Origin: Gluconobacter albidus
Lineage (GTDB): Bacteria > Pseudomonadota > Alphaproteobacteria > Acetobacterales > Acetobacteraceae
NCBI RefSeq assembly: GCF_002723915.1
Contig: NZ_BEWL01000003.1
Location: 248,001 to 312,000, forward strand
Length of the DNA stretch: 64,000 nt
Reading direction: 5' to 3'
The notes under the pieces were generated by a model. The model was not told where the DNA came from. It made no database searches and worked only from the letters and a program-made list of their open reading frames with translations. Below, one piece after another: positions 53,225 to 62,657 of the stretch (positions are counted from its first letter, which is position 1; each line of letters begins with the position of its first letter). The translations under genes and the position numbers were made by a program.

Positions 53225-54048
53225 GCACTCCCCCCGTAAGCACTTCCCCGGGCGCTCCCTTGGGCACTCCGAAGATCCGTATCCGGGGCCTGCACAAGGC
53301 TTTCGGCTCCAAGATCGTGCTCGATGGCGTGGACCTCGATGTCGAAGCCGGGACCTCCATGGTCATCATTGGCGGGTCCGGCTCCGGCAAGTCTGTCCTG
53401 CTGCGCTGCATTCTCGGCCTGATCGAACCCGATGCCGGGACGATCGAGATCGACGGTGAAAACCTGCTGACGGCTTCGCGCTCCCGGCAGGACGCCCTGC
53501 GCCGGCAGATCGGGATGCTGTTCCAGAACGCTGCCCTGTTCGACAGCATGAGCGTCGGCGAGAACGTGGCTTTCGGCATCCGCGCCAAACATTCCGACCG
53601 CAACGGCGCCACACCGTCCCGCGCGCAGGCCCTGCAAATGGCCGGGGACCTGCTCAAACAGGTCGGGCTGGACCCGTCCGTCGGCGATCTGAGCCCATCC
53701 GAACTTTCAGGCGGCATGCAAAAGCGTGTTGGTCTGGCGCGCGCGATCGCAGGCAATCCCAACATCATGTTCTTCGACGAACCCACGACCGGGCTGGACC
53801 CGATCATGGGCGCCGTCATTGACGGGCTGATCGTGGACTGCGTGCAGAAGCTCGGTTCCACCGCCATTGCCATCACCCATGACATGGCCTCGGCCCAGCG
53901 GATCGGGAACCGTGCGGCCATGCTTTATCGCGGACAGCTGATCTGGCAGGGGGACGCCTCCGAGCTCATGAATTCCGGCAATGCCATGGTCGATCAGTTC
54001 ACCCATGGCCGACGCGAAGGCCCCATCACCATGGAGCTGCGCAAATGA
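53221..54048 (+). CDS. mlaF: Phospholipid ABC transporter ATPase MlaF
   Basis: 275 residues, ABC ATPase: Walker A GGSGSGKSVLL, signature LSGGMQKRVGLARA, Walker B IMFFDEPTTGLDP, and the H-loop IAITHD. The LSGGMQKRV signature is that of the Mla/Mkl group. The 4-base overlap with mlaE shows coupling. The substrate-binding mlaD does not follow. Confidence 0.94.
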   Translation: MSTPPVSTSPGAPLGTPKIRIRGLHKAFGSKIVLDGVDLDVEAGTSMVIIGGSGSGKSVLLRCILGLIEPDAGTIEIDGENLLTASRSRQDALRRQIGMLFQNAALFDSMSVGENVAFGIRAKHSDRNGATPSRAQALQMAGDLLKQVGLDPSVGDLSPSELSGGMQKRVGLARAIAGNPNIMFFDEPTTGLDPIMGAVIDGLIVDCVQKLGSTAIAITHDMASAQRIGNRAAMLYRGQLIWQGDASELMNSGNAMVDQFTHGRREGPITMELRK

Positions 54049-54251
54049 GCCTTCTGCCCCGTTTCCCGAAAACCGATCCTATCGTCTGGAAGCGCATCGG
54101 GCTGAGCTATCTAATCGCCCTGCCACTCCTGTTCATCATGTTCCGCCATCAGCCGGCCCATCCGAACATGGTGCTTCAGCTTCTCGGTTTTCTACTGATT
54201 ATCGTGGTCTCGCGGCTTCTGGCGCGTCTGATTCTGCGGACGCGGGAGTAG
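54045..54251 (+). CDS. Small membrane protein after mlaF
   Basis: 68 residues, two hydrophobic segments (ISYLIALPLLFIMF-like at about 20-34 and LQLLGFLLIIVVSRLLA at about 44-60) and a basic C-terminus. Its ATG overlaps the mlaF stop by 4 bases, so it is probably translated with the transporter. No family recognised. Confidence 0.7.
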   Translation: MSLLPRFPKTDPIVWKRIGLSYLIALPLLFIMFRHQPAHPNMVLQLLGFLLIIVVSRLLARLILRTRE

Positions 54252-54360
54252 GGATTCCGGGCTCTGCCCGGGCCCGGCAGGGATCTTGATCCCTGCACCC
54301 TGATTCTAAAGGTTTCCAAAGGTCGCGACCTTTGGTGGGGTCCGGGGCAAAGCCCCGGCT
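54251..54360. repeat. Dispersed hairpin-rich intergenic repeat, copy 2
   Basis: Same order of elements as at 12959: CCGGGC/GCCCGG, GCAGGGATC/GATCCCTGC, CACCCTGATT, AAAGGTCG/CGACCTTT, and GGGGC/GCCCC. It starts directly at the stop codon of the 68-residue gene and ends about 60 bases before radA. Confidence 0.8.
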
Positions 54361-54423
54361 GGATCAACGGCCAAGCACTTCCTATATACTGGGTTTGTTC
54401 CCCTCAAATCGAAGAGACCAGCC

Positions 54424-55824
54424 TTGGCCAAAAAGCCGACCACCCGTTACGTCTGCCAGAACTGTGGCGCCACCTATCCGAAATGGAACGGGAAGTGCGA
54501 AGCCTGCGGCGAATGGAACACGCTGGTTGAGGAAACTCCCGAACCGACGGCCCGCAAGACCGGCAAACTGAGCTCAGGGCGTTTACAGACCGTCCGGCTG
54601 GATGGCGAAACACGCCCGCCCCCGCGCATCACGACCAGCATTGCCGAGCTGGACCGCGTTCTGGGTGGGGGCTTGGTCCCGGCGTCCGTCGTGCTGGTCG
54701 GCGGTGATCCGGGCATTGGCAAATCCACGCTCATGCTCCAGACCACCTGCGCGCTGGCGCGGTCGGGGCATCGCGTTCTGTATGTGTCGGGCGAAGAATC
54801 GGTGGACCAGATCCGCATCCGCGCCCAGCGACTGGGTCTGGACCGTGACCCCAAAATGCTGGACTCGCTGGATCTTGCGGCCTCCATCAATGTCGGGGAA
54901 ATCGTGGGCTCGCTGGAGCAGGACCGGGCGCATACGGTCGTGGTCATCGATTCCATCCAGACGATGTGGCTGGAAAGCGTGGAAAGCTCGCCGGGGTCCG
55001 TCTCACAGGTGCGGGCGAGTGCGTTTGAACTGATCCGGCTGGCCAAGACGCTCGGTTTTGCGCTGATCCTGATCGGGCATGTCACGAAGGAAGGCTCCCT
55101 CGCCGGGCCGCGCGTTCTGGAACACATGGTCGATGCGGTCATGTATTTCGAAGGTGACCGTGGACATCAGTTCCGCATCCTGCGTGCAGCCAAGAACCGC
55201 TTTGGCGCGACCGATGAGATCGGCGTTTTCGCCATGACCGATATCGGGCTGACCGAAGTGCCTAATCCCTCCGCCCTGTTTCTGGCGGAGCGGCGCGGCA
55301 ATATCGCGGGCTCGGCCGTTTTTGCCGGACTGGAGGGGACACGCCCGGTCCTGCTGGAAATTCAGGCGCTGCTGTCTCCCAAGGCCGGAGATGGTGCGCC
55401 GCGCCGCGCGGTCGTGGGCTGGGACACATCGCGGCTGAATATGCTGCTGGCGGTGCTGGATTCGCGCTGTGGCCTCAAGCTTGCGAATATGGACGTCTAT
55501 CTGAACATCGCAGGCGGCCTGCGGGTGAACGAGCCAGCCGCCGATATGGCGGTGGCCGCGGCCCTTGTATCCGCCGCTACGGGCCATCCGACATCACCCA
55601 ATGCCGCCTATTTCGGGGAAGTCGGGCTTTCGGGCGAAATCCGGCAGGTCAGTCAGGCGGATCTGCGCCTCAAGGAAGTCGCCAAGCTGGGATTTGGCGA
55701 GGCCATCCTGCCCCGGCGCGTCTCGGCAGCCTCTGCGCGGGTCAAGCCGCCCGCAGGCCTGAAACTGCGCGAAATCGGACATCTGACGGATCTGGTCGGG
55801 CTGTTTTCCGACAAGGACGAATAA
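54424..55824 (+). CDS. radA: DNA repair protein RadA
   Basis: 466 residues: N-terminal zinc finger (Cys 11, 14, 25, 28), RecA-like core with Walker A GGDPGIGKST, the RadA-specific KNRFG motif, and a C-terminal Lon-like domain. It promotes branch migration in recombination repair. Start is TTG at 54424 (MAKKPTTRYVC), which sits exactly where the family begins. It converges with the porin gene, 9 bases apart. Confidence 0.96.
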   Translation: MAKKPTTRYVCQNCGATYPKWNGKCEACGEWNTLVEETPEPTARKTGKLSSGRLQTVRLDGETRPPPRITTSIAELDRVLGGGLVPASVVLVGGDPGIGKSTLMLQTTCALARSGHRVLYVSGEESVDQIRIRAQRLGLDRDPKMLDSLDLAASINVGEIVGSLEQDRAHTVVVIDSIQTMWLESVESSPGSVSQVRASAFELIRLAKTLGFALILIGHVTKEGSLAGPRVLEHMVDAVMYFEGDRGHQFRILRAAKNRFGATDEIGVFAMTDIGLTEVPNPSALFLAERRGNIAGSAVFAGLEGTRPVLLEIQALLSPKAGDGAPRRAVVGWDTSRLNMLLAVLDSRCGLKLANMDVYLNIAGGLRVNEPAADMAVAAALVSAATGHPTSPNAAYFGEVGLSGEIRQVSQADLRLKEVAKLGFGEAILPRRVSAASARVKPPAGLKLREIGHLTDLVGLFSDKDE

Positions 55825-55833
55825 CAGAAGCCC

Positions 55834-57504
55834 TCAGAAGCGGAAGACGACATTGGACTGGGCGTAGCTTCCGCTTTTGCCGCCTGCCGTATGCAGTCCA
55901 TTCGAGGCCATGAACCGCGCGCCATAGATCTGCCAGGTCAGGTGCCGGTTGAGCTGGAGCTTGAGGGACGCCTGCGGCACCACGCCGATATAGCCGCCGT
56001 GATAGGTCTTCGAGAATGTGTATGGGCCGGAGGAGTTCCAGATCGCGCCATCCGCGTTCTCCCTCCACATGAACGGCACCTTGAACTGGATGCTCGCAAA
56101 GCCTTTCCACGGAGTGACGCTCAGGACCGGCGAGAGGCTGACGAGGTTGGACGGCTGGATATAGGTCGTGGTGTCCAGATAGTTCGTCTGCGGGTTGAAG
56201 GGCGCCATATAAGTCCGGACCGGGCCGTCCGCACCGTTCGCGCCACCGGAATACAGATCCGCCTGAACGCCGATGAACGGGTGCAGCGGCGAAGGCGTAT
56301 GCCGGTATCCCACGATTGTATTGACCGAATAAGCCTGCACGTCGCTCTTTTTCGCGCTGCCGGATTTCTGGAACGTCCCGTCCTGATAGAGGCCGCCGAA
56401 CGAATATTCGAAGGACGCAGCGGTGCCGTACCAGCGGAAACCGACATTCCCGCGTGAAGACGTGCCTTTCAGGGCACCGGATACAAGCGGGACGACCGAC
56501 AGGCTGCCGCCATAGCGGTATCCATAATAGAAAATATCCAGAAACGAATGGACCGTCTCGCCGCCGATCGAGAACTGCGGCACGAGAGCCGTGATGTCCC
56601 CGCCATAAAGGCGCGTGTTGTAATCTTCCGTATCGTGGAACATCAGGGTCGCGTCGGTTTTGGTCTGGACGAAATCGAACGCATCCACGCGGATATTGGG
56701 CCAGATCGCATAGATCCGTCCGCCGTTCCACGATAGCGGGACGTTGGGCGTTTCGCGGTTGTACAGGACGTAAGACGGTGCATCGAGGAACTGCTGACGG
56801 CCAAACATGAAGCCGGTCTGCGCACCCGCAAGCTTGCCCTTGAACTCGATGAAGGCCTGCTGAAGGTCCAGCCGCTTGCGATAGGTCGTGTTGTAGCCGA
56901 AGCCTTTCCAGCCCCCGGCATCTGCATTGATGAGCTGCCCAAACAGCCGGACGTGTTCGCCCAAATGCAGGTCCGCGCCATAGAGGTTCCGCACGCCGAA
57001 ACGGCCGGAATTGCTGCCGCCCTTCTTTCCCAGAAAGGGCGTCTCCTCGTACCAGTTGCGCAGGCGCGTTTCGCCCGAGAACGAGAGCCAGATGGTTTTC
57101 GCATCGTTCAGGGCGATGAATTTGAGCGGATCAAACAGATCATCACGGCGCTTTTTATCGCGCAGGAAGCTCCAGTCTTCCGCCCAGGGGGCCACACCGT
57201 AACGACCGACCGGCCCAAAGCCTGCTGACTCGCCGTTGCCATAACTGAATGCTCCCCACGGACCCTGCCGTCCCTGCGGCGCATGGTTCTGGCTGGCCAC
57301 GACACGACGCGGTTGTCCCACGACACCGGCATGGGGATAGTTCTGGATGGGGGGACGTTCCGTGGAGGAAACGTGGATCCATTCTGCCGAATTTGCAGTC
57401 GGGACAGTGGATGGATCGGCTGCTGCTGCCAGTCTGGAGGTGCAGATTCCAAGCGCCATCATAGCCAGAAGGGACCGGTTCCGATATGAATGATGACGTG
57501 ACAT
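55834..57504 (-). CDS. Alginate-export-type outer-membrane porin
   Basis: 556 residues with a signal peptide (RLAAAAD) and an 18-strand-like barrel of the alginate-export (AlgE-like) family: SFSGETRLRNWYEE, QQAFIEFKG, FMFGRQQFLDAPSYVLY, the stretch NGGRIYAIWPNIR and DTEDYNTRLYGG; it ends in Phe. Members in acetic acid bacteria occur without alginate genes, so the substrate could be another sugar acid or polysaccharide. The 100 bases before it are AT-rich with an AAAATG-TAC-CATTTT repeat. Confidence 0.83.
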   Translation of the reverse strand: MSRHHSYRNRSLLAMMALGICTSRLAAAADPSTVPTANSAEWIHVSSTERPPIQNYPHAGVVGQPRRVVASQNHAPQGRQGPWGAFSYGNGESAGFGPVGRYGVAPWAEDWSFLRDKKRRDDLFDPLKFIALNDAKTIWLSFSGETRLRNWYEETPFLGKKGGSNSGRFGVRNLYGADLHLGEHVRLFGQLINADAGGWKGFGYNTTYRKRLDLQQAFIEFKGKLAGAQTGFMFGRQQFLDAPSYVLYNRETPNVPLSWNGGRIYAIWPNIRVDAFDFVQTKTDATLMFHDTEDYNTRLYGGDITALVPQFSIGGETVHSFLDIFYYGYRYGGSLSVVPLVSGALKGTSSRGNVGFRWYGTAASFEYSFGGLYQDGTFQKSGSAKKSDVQAYSVNTIVGYRHTPSPLHPFIGVQADLYSGGANGADGPVRTYMAPFNPQTNYLDTTTYIQPSNLVSLSPVLSVTPWKGFASIQFKVPFMWRENADGAIWNSSGPYTFSKTYHGGYIGVVPQASLKLQLNRHLTWQIYGARFMASNGLHTAGGKSGSYAQSNVVFRF

Positions 57505-57603
57505 GCCCTGAGAACTCCAGACGGGGTTCGCAGAACATTATGCAGACCTGAAAAAACATCAATCCTGATGGTTTTAAATAAAATGTACCATTTTGTTTAG
57601 TTT

Positions 57604-58191
57604 TTAATCTTGTCGGGTAATGTCCATCTGTCCCCGCGTCAGATCCCGCAGCCAGTCCGTGATGGCATCCGCTTCTTCCACTGGTACGGCCAGCGTCATC
57701 CAGGCGCCTGCGGCATCGAAGTCGCATTCGGTCCGGCTCGCACGCCAGCTTTCGATCTTGGACTCCACCATCGCATAGCTGGAAAACGGGCAGTGAAAGC
57801 GTAAAGGCACGGTTTCGATCCGCTCGATCCGCTCCGCCTCGCGTAGACAGGCCGAAGCCGCGCCGCCATAAGCCCGCACGAGCCCCCCGGCCCCAAGCTG
57901 TACGCCACCATACCAGCGCGTGACGACGATCATGACATTGTCGAAATCCTGCCCTTCAATGGCGGACAGGATCGGTCGCCCGGCCGTGCCGCCGGGTTCG
58001 CCGTCATCGCTGCACCGGAAACGCTGACCGGTTTTGAAGGCCCAGCAGTTATGGGTTGCGTCCAGCACGGCGACGTCGCGGAAGAAGGTCATGGCGGCGG
58101 CTTCGTCTTCCACAGGGGCAGCGGAAGCCCGGAAAACACTGTTGCGAATCACACTTTCATAGGTCGCGGGGCCGGGAAGAGTCCATGTCAT
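57604..58191 (-). CDS. YigZ/IMPACT family protein
   Basis: 195 residues with the IMPACT hallmark: ATHNCWAFKTG, SDDGEPGGTAGRPIL, VTRWYGGVQLGAGGLVRAYG, followed by a C-terminal ferredoxin-like part. The family acts on ribosome- or translation-linked stress in eukaryotes; bacterial role unknown. Divergent from hpnN over 80 bases. Confidence 0.92.
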   Translation of the reverse strand: MTWTLPGPATYESVIRNSVFRASAAPVEDEAAAMTFFRDVAVLDATHNCWAFKTGQRFRCSDDGEPGGTAGRPILSAIEGQDFDNVMIVVTRWYGGVQLGAGGLVRAYGGAASACLREAERIERIETVPLRFHCPFSSYAMVESKIESWRASRTECDFDAAGAWMTLAVPVEEADAITDWLRDLTRGQMDITRQD

Positions 58192-58271
58192 GGCTTTCCT
58201 TCTGCATTAGGATCGCCGAAATGTCAGGATGGGGTAGGGAAACGCTGCCCGTTCTGTTAAGGGTAGCCCCC

Positions 58272-60860
58272 ATGTTTTCGGATCTGACCGGTCGGCTGAA
58301 TGCCGTCTGCGCGCGTCGTGCGCCCCTTGTTCTGGCGCTGTTCGCACTGCTCTGTGCCGCCAGCGTTGCCCTGAGTGTCACACGCATCAGTGTGACCACT
58401 GACACGAGCAAAATGTTTGCCAACAGTCTGCCGTGGAAAAAGCGGAGCATGGAGCTGACGCGCCTGTTCCCTCAGGACAGCAACCAGCTCGTCGCCATCC
58501 TCGACAGCCGCATCCCCGAACAGGGGCGCCTGGCCGCACGGCAGCTTGCGGCCACGCTTTCGCAGGACCATACGCATTTCAAGACGGTCAGCCTTCCCGG
58601 CGATAACCCTTTCTATAACAGTCATGGCTTCCTGTTCCTCGACACGAAGGATCTGGAGCCGCTGCTGGATTCGATCGTCTCCGCCCAGCCCTTCCTCGGC
58701 ACGCTCGCCGCCGATCCGTCTGCACGCGGCCTGTTCGGCGCGCTGGGCCTGATCGGTGAGGGCATCAAGGCCGGTCAGGGCATCCCCAGCGGCTTCAACG
58801 GCGCTCTGGACGGCTTCGCAACCTCCCTGACACAGGCTGCGGACGGTCATCCGCAGGACATGTCCTGGCAGAATCTTCTGATCGGCAAGCTGGCGGAACT
58901 GGGCTCACGCTACGAGTTCGTCGTCACGCAGCCCAAGCTGGATTACAGCTCCTTCCAGCCCGGCGAAGGTGCCACGACCGCCATGCGTCAGGCGATCAAC
59001 AATCTTGAATTCGTGAAGACGAAGCAGGCCACTGGCATCATCACGGGCGAGGTGAAGCTGTCGGATGAGGAGTTCTCCACTGTCGCACATGGCATGGTGC
59101 TGGGGCTCATCATTTCACTGGTTCTGGTCGCGGTGTGGCTGATCCTTGCAGTCCACTCCCCGCGCGTCATTCTTCCGATCCTGCTGACCCTCATCAGCGG
59201 CCTGCTGCTGACGACCGGCTTTGCCGCTCTGGCGGTGGGGGAGCTGAATCTGATCTCGGTAGCCTTCGCCATCCTGTTCGTCGGCATCGCGGTCGATTTC
59301 GCCATCCAGTACACCGTGCGTCTGCGCGGGCAGCGGAACGCGGACGGATCATATCCTTCCCTGCATGATGCCATCGTCCTGACGGGTCAGGAGAGCGGCG
59401 CGCAGATCCTTGTCGCAGCCCTCGCCACGGCGGCAGGCTTCCTCGCTTTCTATCCCACGAGCTTCATTGGCGTGGCGCAGCTCGGGCTGATCGCGGGCTT
59501 CGGCATGCTGATCGCCTTTTTCTGCACCATGACGCTTCTGCCGGCCCTGCTGTCCGTCTTTCGTGCGAAGCTGGGCAGCGGAGAGCCGGGCTTTACGTTC
59601 ATGGCGCCCGCCGATGCGTTCCTGCGGCACAAGCGCCGCAAGGTCGTCGGCATTTTCGCCCTTCTGGGGATCGTGGGGCTGGCCCTCATGCCGCTCCTGA
59701 AATTCGACGCCGATCCGCTGCACACCAAAGACCCCAACACCGAGGGCATGCGGGCGCTGCATCTGCTGGAAGCCAATCCGCTCACGACGCCTTATAGCGC
59801 GCAGGTCCTGACCCCGAACCTGACGGACGCGGCAAAGCAGGCTGCGGAATTCTCGAAACTCCCCAGCGTGCATGATGTGCTGTGGCTCGGCGCGCTGGTC
59901 CCCGATGACCAGAAAACCAAGCTGGCCATGATCGAGGACACCGCCTCCATCCTCCTGCCGACCATCACGGTGGCAAGCCCTGAACCCGCGCCTGACGCCG
60001 CCGCCATCCGCGCCGCCGCCATCGCTGCCGTGCAGAAGCTGGACGCCGTAAAGGAGCAGCTTCCCGCACCGCTGGAGAAAATCCGTCAGGCGCTGCACAC
60101 GCTGTCCACAGCTCCGGACAACACACTGCTTCAGGCCAGCACCGCCCTGACGCGGTTCCTGCCGGACGAGCTTTCGATGCTGCGGATGGCGCTTCAGCCC
60201 ACGCCCGTCACGATGGAGAACATTCCGCAGGATGTGTGCCAGGATTACGTCCTTCCGGATGGCCGTGCACGGCTGACGATCCATCCCAAGGGCCAGATGT
60301 CCGAAACGCCGGTGCTGCACCGCTTCGTCAGCGAACTGCGTTCGGTCAATCCGGATGTCGCCGGCCCCGCGATGGAAATCACGGAAAGCGCCAATACGAT
60401 CGTCCATGCCTTCAAAGTGGCGGCCATCTGCGCGCTGATCATGATCGCCATCATCCTGCTGGTCGTACTGCGGCGTCTGCTGGATGCAGCACTTGTCATG
60501 GCGCCGCTGCTGATGTCGGCGCTCCTGACCGTCATCCTGATCGTCACGGTGCCGGAGACGCTGAACTACGCCAACATCATCGCCCTGCCGCTGCTTCTGG
60601 GTGTGGGTGTGTCGTTCAACATCTATTTCGTCATGAACTGGCGTGAAGGCGTGAAGGGCCCGCTGACGTCTCCGACGGCGCGCGCGGTGCTGTTCTCCGC
60701 CCTGACAACCGCCACGGCCTTTGGCTCGCTCGCCCGCTCGGGCCATCCGGGGACCGCAAGCATGGGGCGGCTGCTTCTGATGTCGCTTGGCTGCACGCTG
60801 CTCTGCACGATGGTGTTCGTCCCGGCCCTGCTGCCCAAACGCCCCACCGACGAGGCCTGA
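58272..60860 (+). CDS. hpnN: Hopanoid transporter HpnN (RND family)
   Basis: 862 residues, RND superfamily, with two sets of one plus five membrane segments and two periplasmic loops (about 60-280 and 500-710). The Ala-rich motif NLISVAFAILFVGIAVDFAIQY carries the RND Asp in helix 4. HpnN moves hopanoids to the outer membrane in Rhodopseudomonas. Acetic acid bacteria are rich in hopanoids, which fits. The start at 58272 (MFSDLTGRL) is the first before the initial membrane helix; a longer frame from 58056 is not family-like. Confidence 0.88.
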   Translation: MFSDLTGRLNAVCARRAPLVLALFALLCAASVALSVTRISVTTDTSKMFANSLPWKKRSMELTRLFPQDSNQLVAILDSRIPEQGRLAARQLAATLSQDHTHFKTVSLPGDNPFYNSHGFLFLDTKDLEPLLDSIVSAQPFLGTLAADPSARGLFGALGLIGEGIKAGQGIPSGFNGALDGFATSLTQAADGHPQDMSWQNLLIGKLAELGSRYEFVVTQPKLDYSSFQPGEGATTAMRQAINNLEFVKTKQATGIITGEVKLSDEEFSTVAHGMVLGLIISLVLVAVWLILAVHSPRVILPILLTLISGLLLTTGFAALAVGELNLISVAFAILFVGIAVDFAIQYTVRLRGQRNADGSYPSLHDAIVLTGQESGAQILVAALATAAGFLAFYPTSFIGVAQLGLIAGFGMLIAFFCTMTLLPALLSVFRAKLGSGEPGFTFMAPADAFLRHKRRKVVGIFALLGIVGLALMPLLKFDADPLHTKDPNTEGMRALHLLEANPLTTPYSAQVLTPNLTDAAKQAAEFSKLPSVHDVLWLGALVPDDQKTKLAMIEDTASILLPTITVASPEPAPDAAAIRAAAIAAVQKLDAVKEQLPAPLEKIRQALHTLSTAPDNTLLQASTALTRFLPDELSMLRMALQPTPVTMENIPQDVCQDYVLPDGRARLTIHPKGQMSETPVLHRFVSELRSVNPDVAGPAMEITESANTIVHAFKVAAICALIMIAIILLVVLRRLLDAALVMAPLLMSALLTVILIVTVPETLNYANIIALPLLLGVGVSFNIYFVMNWREGVKGPLTSPTARAVLFSALTTATAFGSLARSGHPGTASMGRLLLMSLGCTLLCTMVFVPALLPKRPTDEA

Positions 60861-60964
60861 ACACAGGCCCCCTTTGCTGACACGGTTTGCCGTAATGTGA
60901 CGGACATTCTGGCAACCGTGCGTTTCCTCAGGGGTTGAGATCTTCTGCAACGGAGGATCTTCCC

Positions 60965-61507
60965 TTGACCACAGAACATTCAGGTCTGCCGCGTGGCATC
61001 GACCATGTTGGCGTCACCGTCCCGGACATCAACGCCGCCATCCGCTTTCTTGAAGAAGCGTTCGGCGCAGTTGCCCTCTACCGGAACGTCACCCGCACCG
61101 CGCCGCAGCAAGGCCCGGAGACGGAAAAAATCCTTGGTCTGCCGCAGGGCACCGTCGTCATTGAAATGTGCATGATGGCGCTCGGCCAGGGCCCGGGCAT
61201 CGAACTGTTCGAAATGAAAGGCCCCGACCAGCACGAGGCCGCGCGCCCGTGCGACTGGGGTCTTCAGCATTTCGCGGTCTATGTCGATGACATCCACGCC
61301 GCCTGCCACCGTTTTCGCGAAGCGGGCGGCACGCTCCTGACCGAACCACAGGGCCAGCCCTCGCTCGAAGCAGCGCCGGGAAACATGTTCTGCTACGGCC
61401 GCACGCCCTGGGGCATGATCGTGGAACTGGTTTGCACGCCGCATCAGGAACGCTTCAACGACATCGCTCCCATGAACCGTTATCAGCCACCCCCGCTTGA
61501 AGGATGA
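60965..61507 (+). CDS. VOC-family (glyoxalase-fold) protein
   Basis: 180 residues, two beta-alpha-beta-beta-beta modules with ligand residues His in IDHVGVTVPD, Glu in PGIELFEMKG, His in LQHFAVYVDD and Glu in WGMIVELVC. Start is TTG at 60965, with GGAGG 8 bases upstream; the TTG at 60935 lacks this. The stop overlaps the next gene's possible start by 4 bases. Reaction unknown. Confidence 0.83.
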   Translation: MTTEHSGLPRGIDHVGVTVPDINAAIRFLEEAFGAVALYRNVTRTAPQQGPETEKILGLPQGTVVIEMCMMALGQGPGIELFEMKGPDQHEAARPCDWGLQHFAVYVDDIHAACHRFREAGGTLLTEPQGQPSLEAAPGNMFCYGRTPWGMIVELVCTPHQERFNDIAPMNRYQPPPLEG

Positions 61508-61512
61508 GACGC

Positions 61513-62028
61513 ATGACACGACTTCTTTCCCTTGCTGCGGCACTCCTGTCGGTAACAGCCTTCGGTGCCGCACACGCCGCTGATCCCACCCCGCCAACAG
61601 CCTGGTACTGGCACAACTGGACGGATCATGACGGCATCAGTCACATGACCCGCTGCCCGTTTCACAACTACAACCTGAAAACCATGTCCAAACCCGCCGG
61701 GCCGCAATGGCAGGATCATGTGCATGAAGGCAACGCACAGATCATTTCCACCGTGCAGCCCGCACACTGGGACGGAAGCTGGCATCCTGATCCCAAAGTC
61801 CAGTGGATCATCCCGCTGAAGGGCTCCTGGTACGTAACGGCCATGGATGGAAAAAAGGTCGTCATGGGCCCGGGCGACGTCTCCCTCGGCGAAGACCAGA
61901 TGAGCCGCAAGGACGCAAAAGGGCATATCGGCCATTTCGCAGGCAATATCGGCGACGGCCCCGTCACTTTGATGGTTATCCAGACGGACGAACAGCCGAC
62001 CACGGATCAACCCTGCCGTTTTCATTAA
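61513..62028 (+). CDS. Exported cupin-like protein
   Basis: 171 residues with a signal peptide (AAHA) and a beta-rich mature part with Trp-rich WYWHNWTDHDG and HVHEGNAQ (His/His/Glu, cupin-like metal site). The start at 61513 has AAGGA at a good distance; the ATG at 61504 overlaps the VOC stop. Likely co-transcribed with the VOC gene. Confidence 0.72.
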   Translation: MTRLLSLAAALLSVTAFGAAHAADPTPPTAWYWHNWTDHDGISHMTRCPFHNYNLKTMSKPAGPQWQDHVHEGNAQIISTVQPAHWDGSWHPDPKVQWIIPLKGSWYVTAMDGKKVVMGPGDVSLGEDQMSRKDAKGHIGHFAGNIGDGPVTLMVIQTDEQPTTDQPCRFH

Positions 62029-62042
62029 GGTTCAGCAATGGC

Positions 62043-62068
62043 TTCCCCCTCTGACGTCAGGAGGGGAA
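62043..62068 (+). terminator. Hairpin after the cupin-like gene
   Basis: TTCCCCCTCTGAC / GTCAGGAGGGGAA form a nearly loop-free stem 14 bases after the stop, without a T-run. Confidence 0.6.
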
Positions 62069-62657
62069 ACCACCCTTAAAGAAAAGATCAGGCACATATA
62101 CAGTAACAACTTTTATGTTTCGTTATTAACACCAGAAAAATGCCTCCCGAATCGTTTTCCCTTTGTTTTTCATGGGATAAAGGCAACGAAAATTTTCAAT
62201 ATAAACTATTTTAAATCGCTACTAAGTTACTTTTCAGATTTTGCGATAAATTACCAACGGCTTTCAGGGATCAAAAAAGAATTTGAGAGATACATGCGGA
62301 TTTTTTTGCAGTACCAAAAAACAAAATACAGATTTATGAAATATTTTTAATTTAATGATTATTAAAAATTTTGCCATGCAAATTCAGAAACATAATAATA
62401 TTTCTTTGTTTATTTAATTATTCCCGGTTTTTATTTTTGTTTTTTGTATTTATATTTACTTTATTCTTTTTGAATTTATTTGAAACAAAACTTTGAAATT
62501 CAAGAATGTGACATAAGCGCAACGCCTTTCATGACATGTGTCAAGTATGTTGCATTTTCGTAGCAGAAGCATTGCACACCGTTTCGATTTTCGATGAACA
62601 TGTCGCCAGAGATACAAAAATTTCATGCGACCTTATCAAGAAGGGACAACGGCCGCG
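62069..62657. other. AT-rich intergenic region before a TonB receptor
   Basis: 589 bases without a credible gene. From about 62095 to 62515 the sequence is mostly A and T (for example long T/A runs at 62330-62480), in strong contrast to the rest of the window. The TonB receptor start follows. A short TGACA-TG-TGTCA palindrome lies at 62532-62543. This may be a regulatory region or recently acquired DNA. Confidence 0.7.

Noticed and set aside
62069-62657. CRISPR array or small RNA genes in the AT-rich region
   Set aside because: No regular repeats or stable hairpin with T-run were found there.
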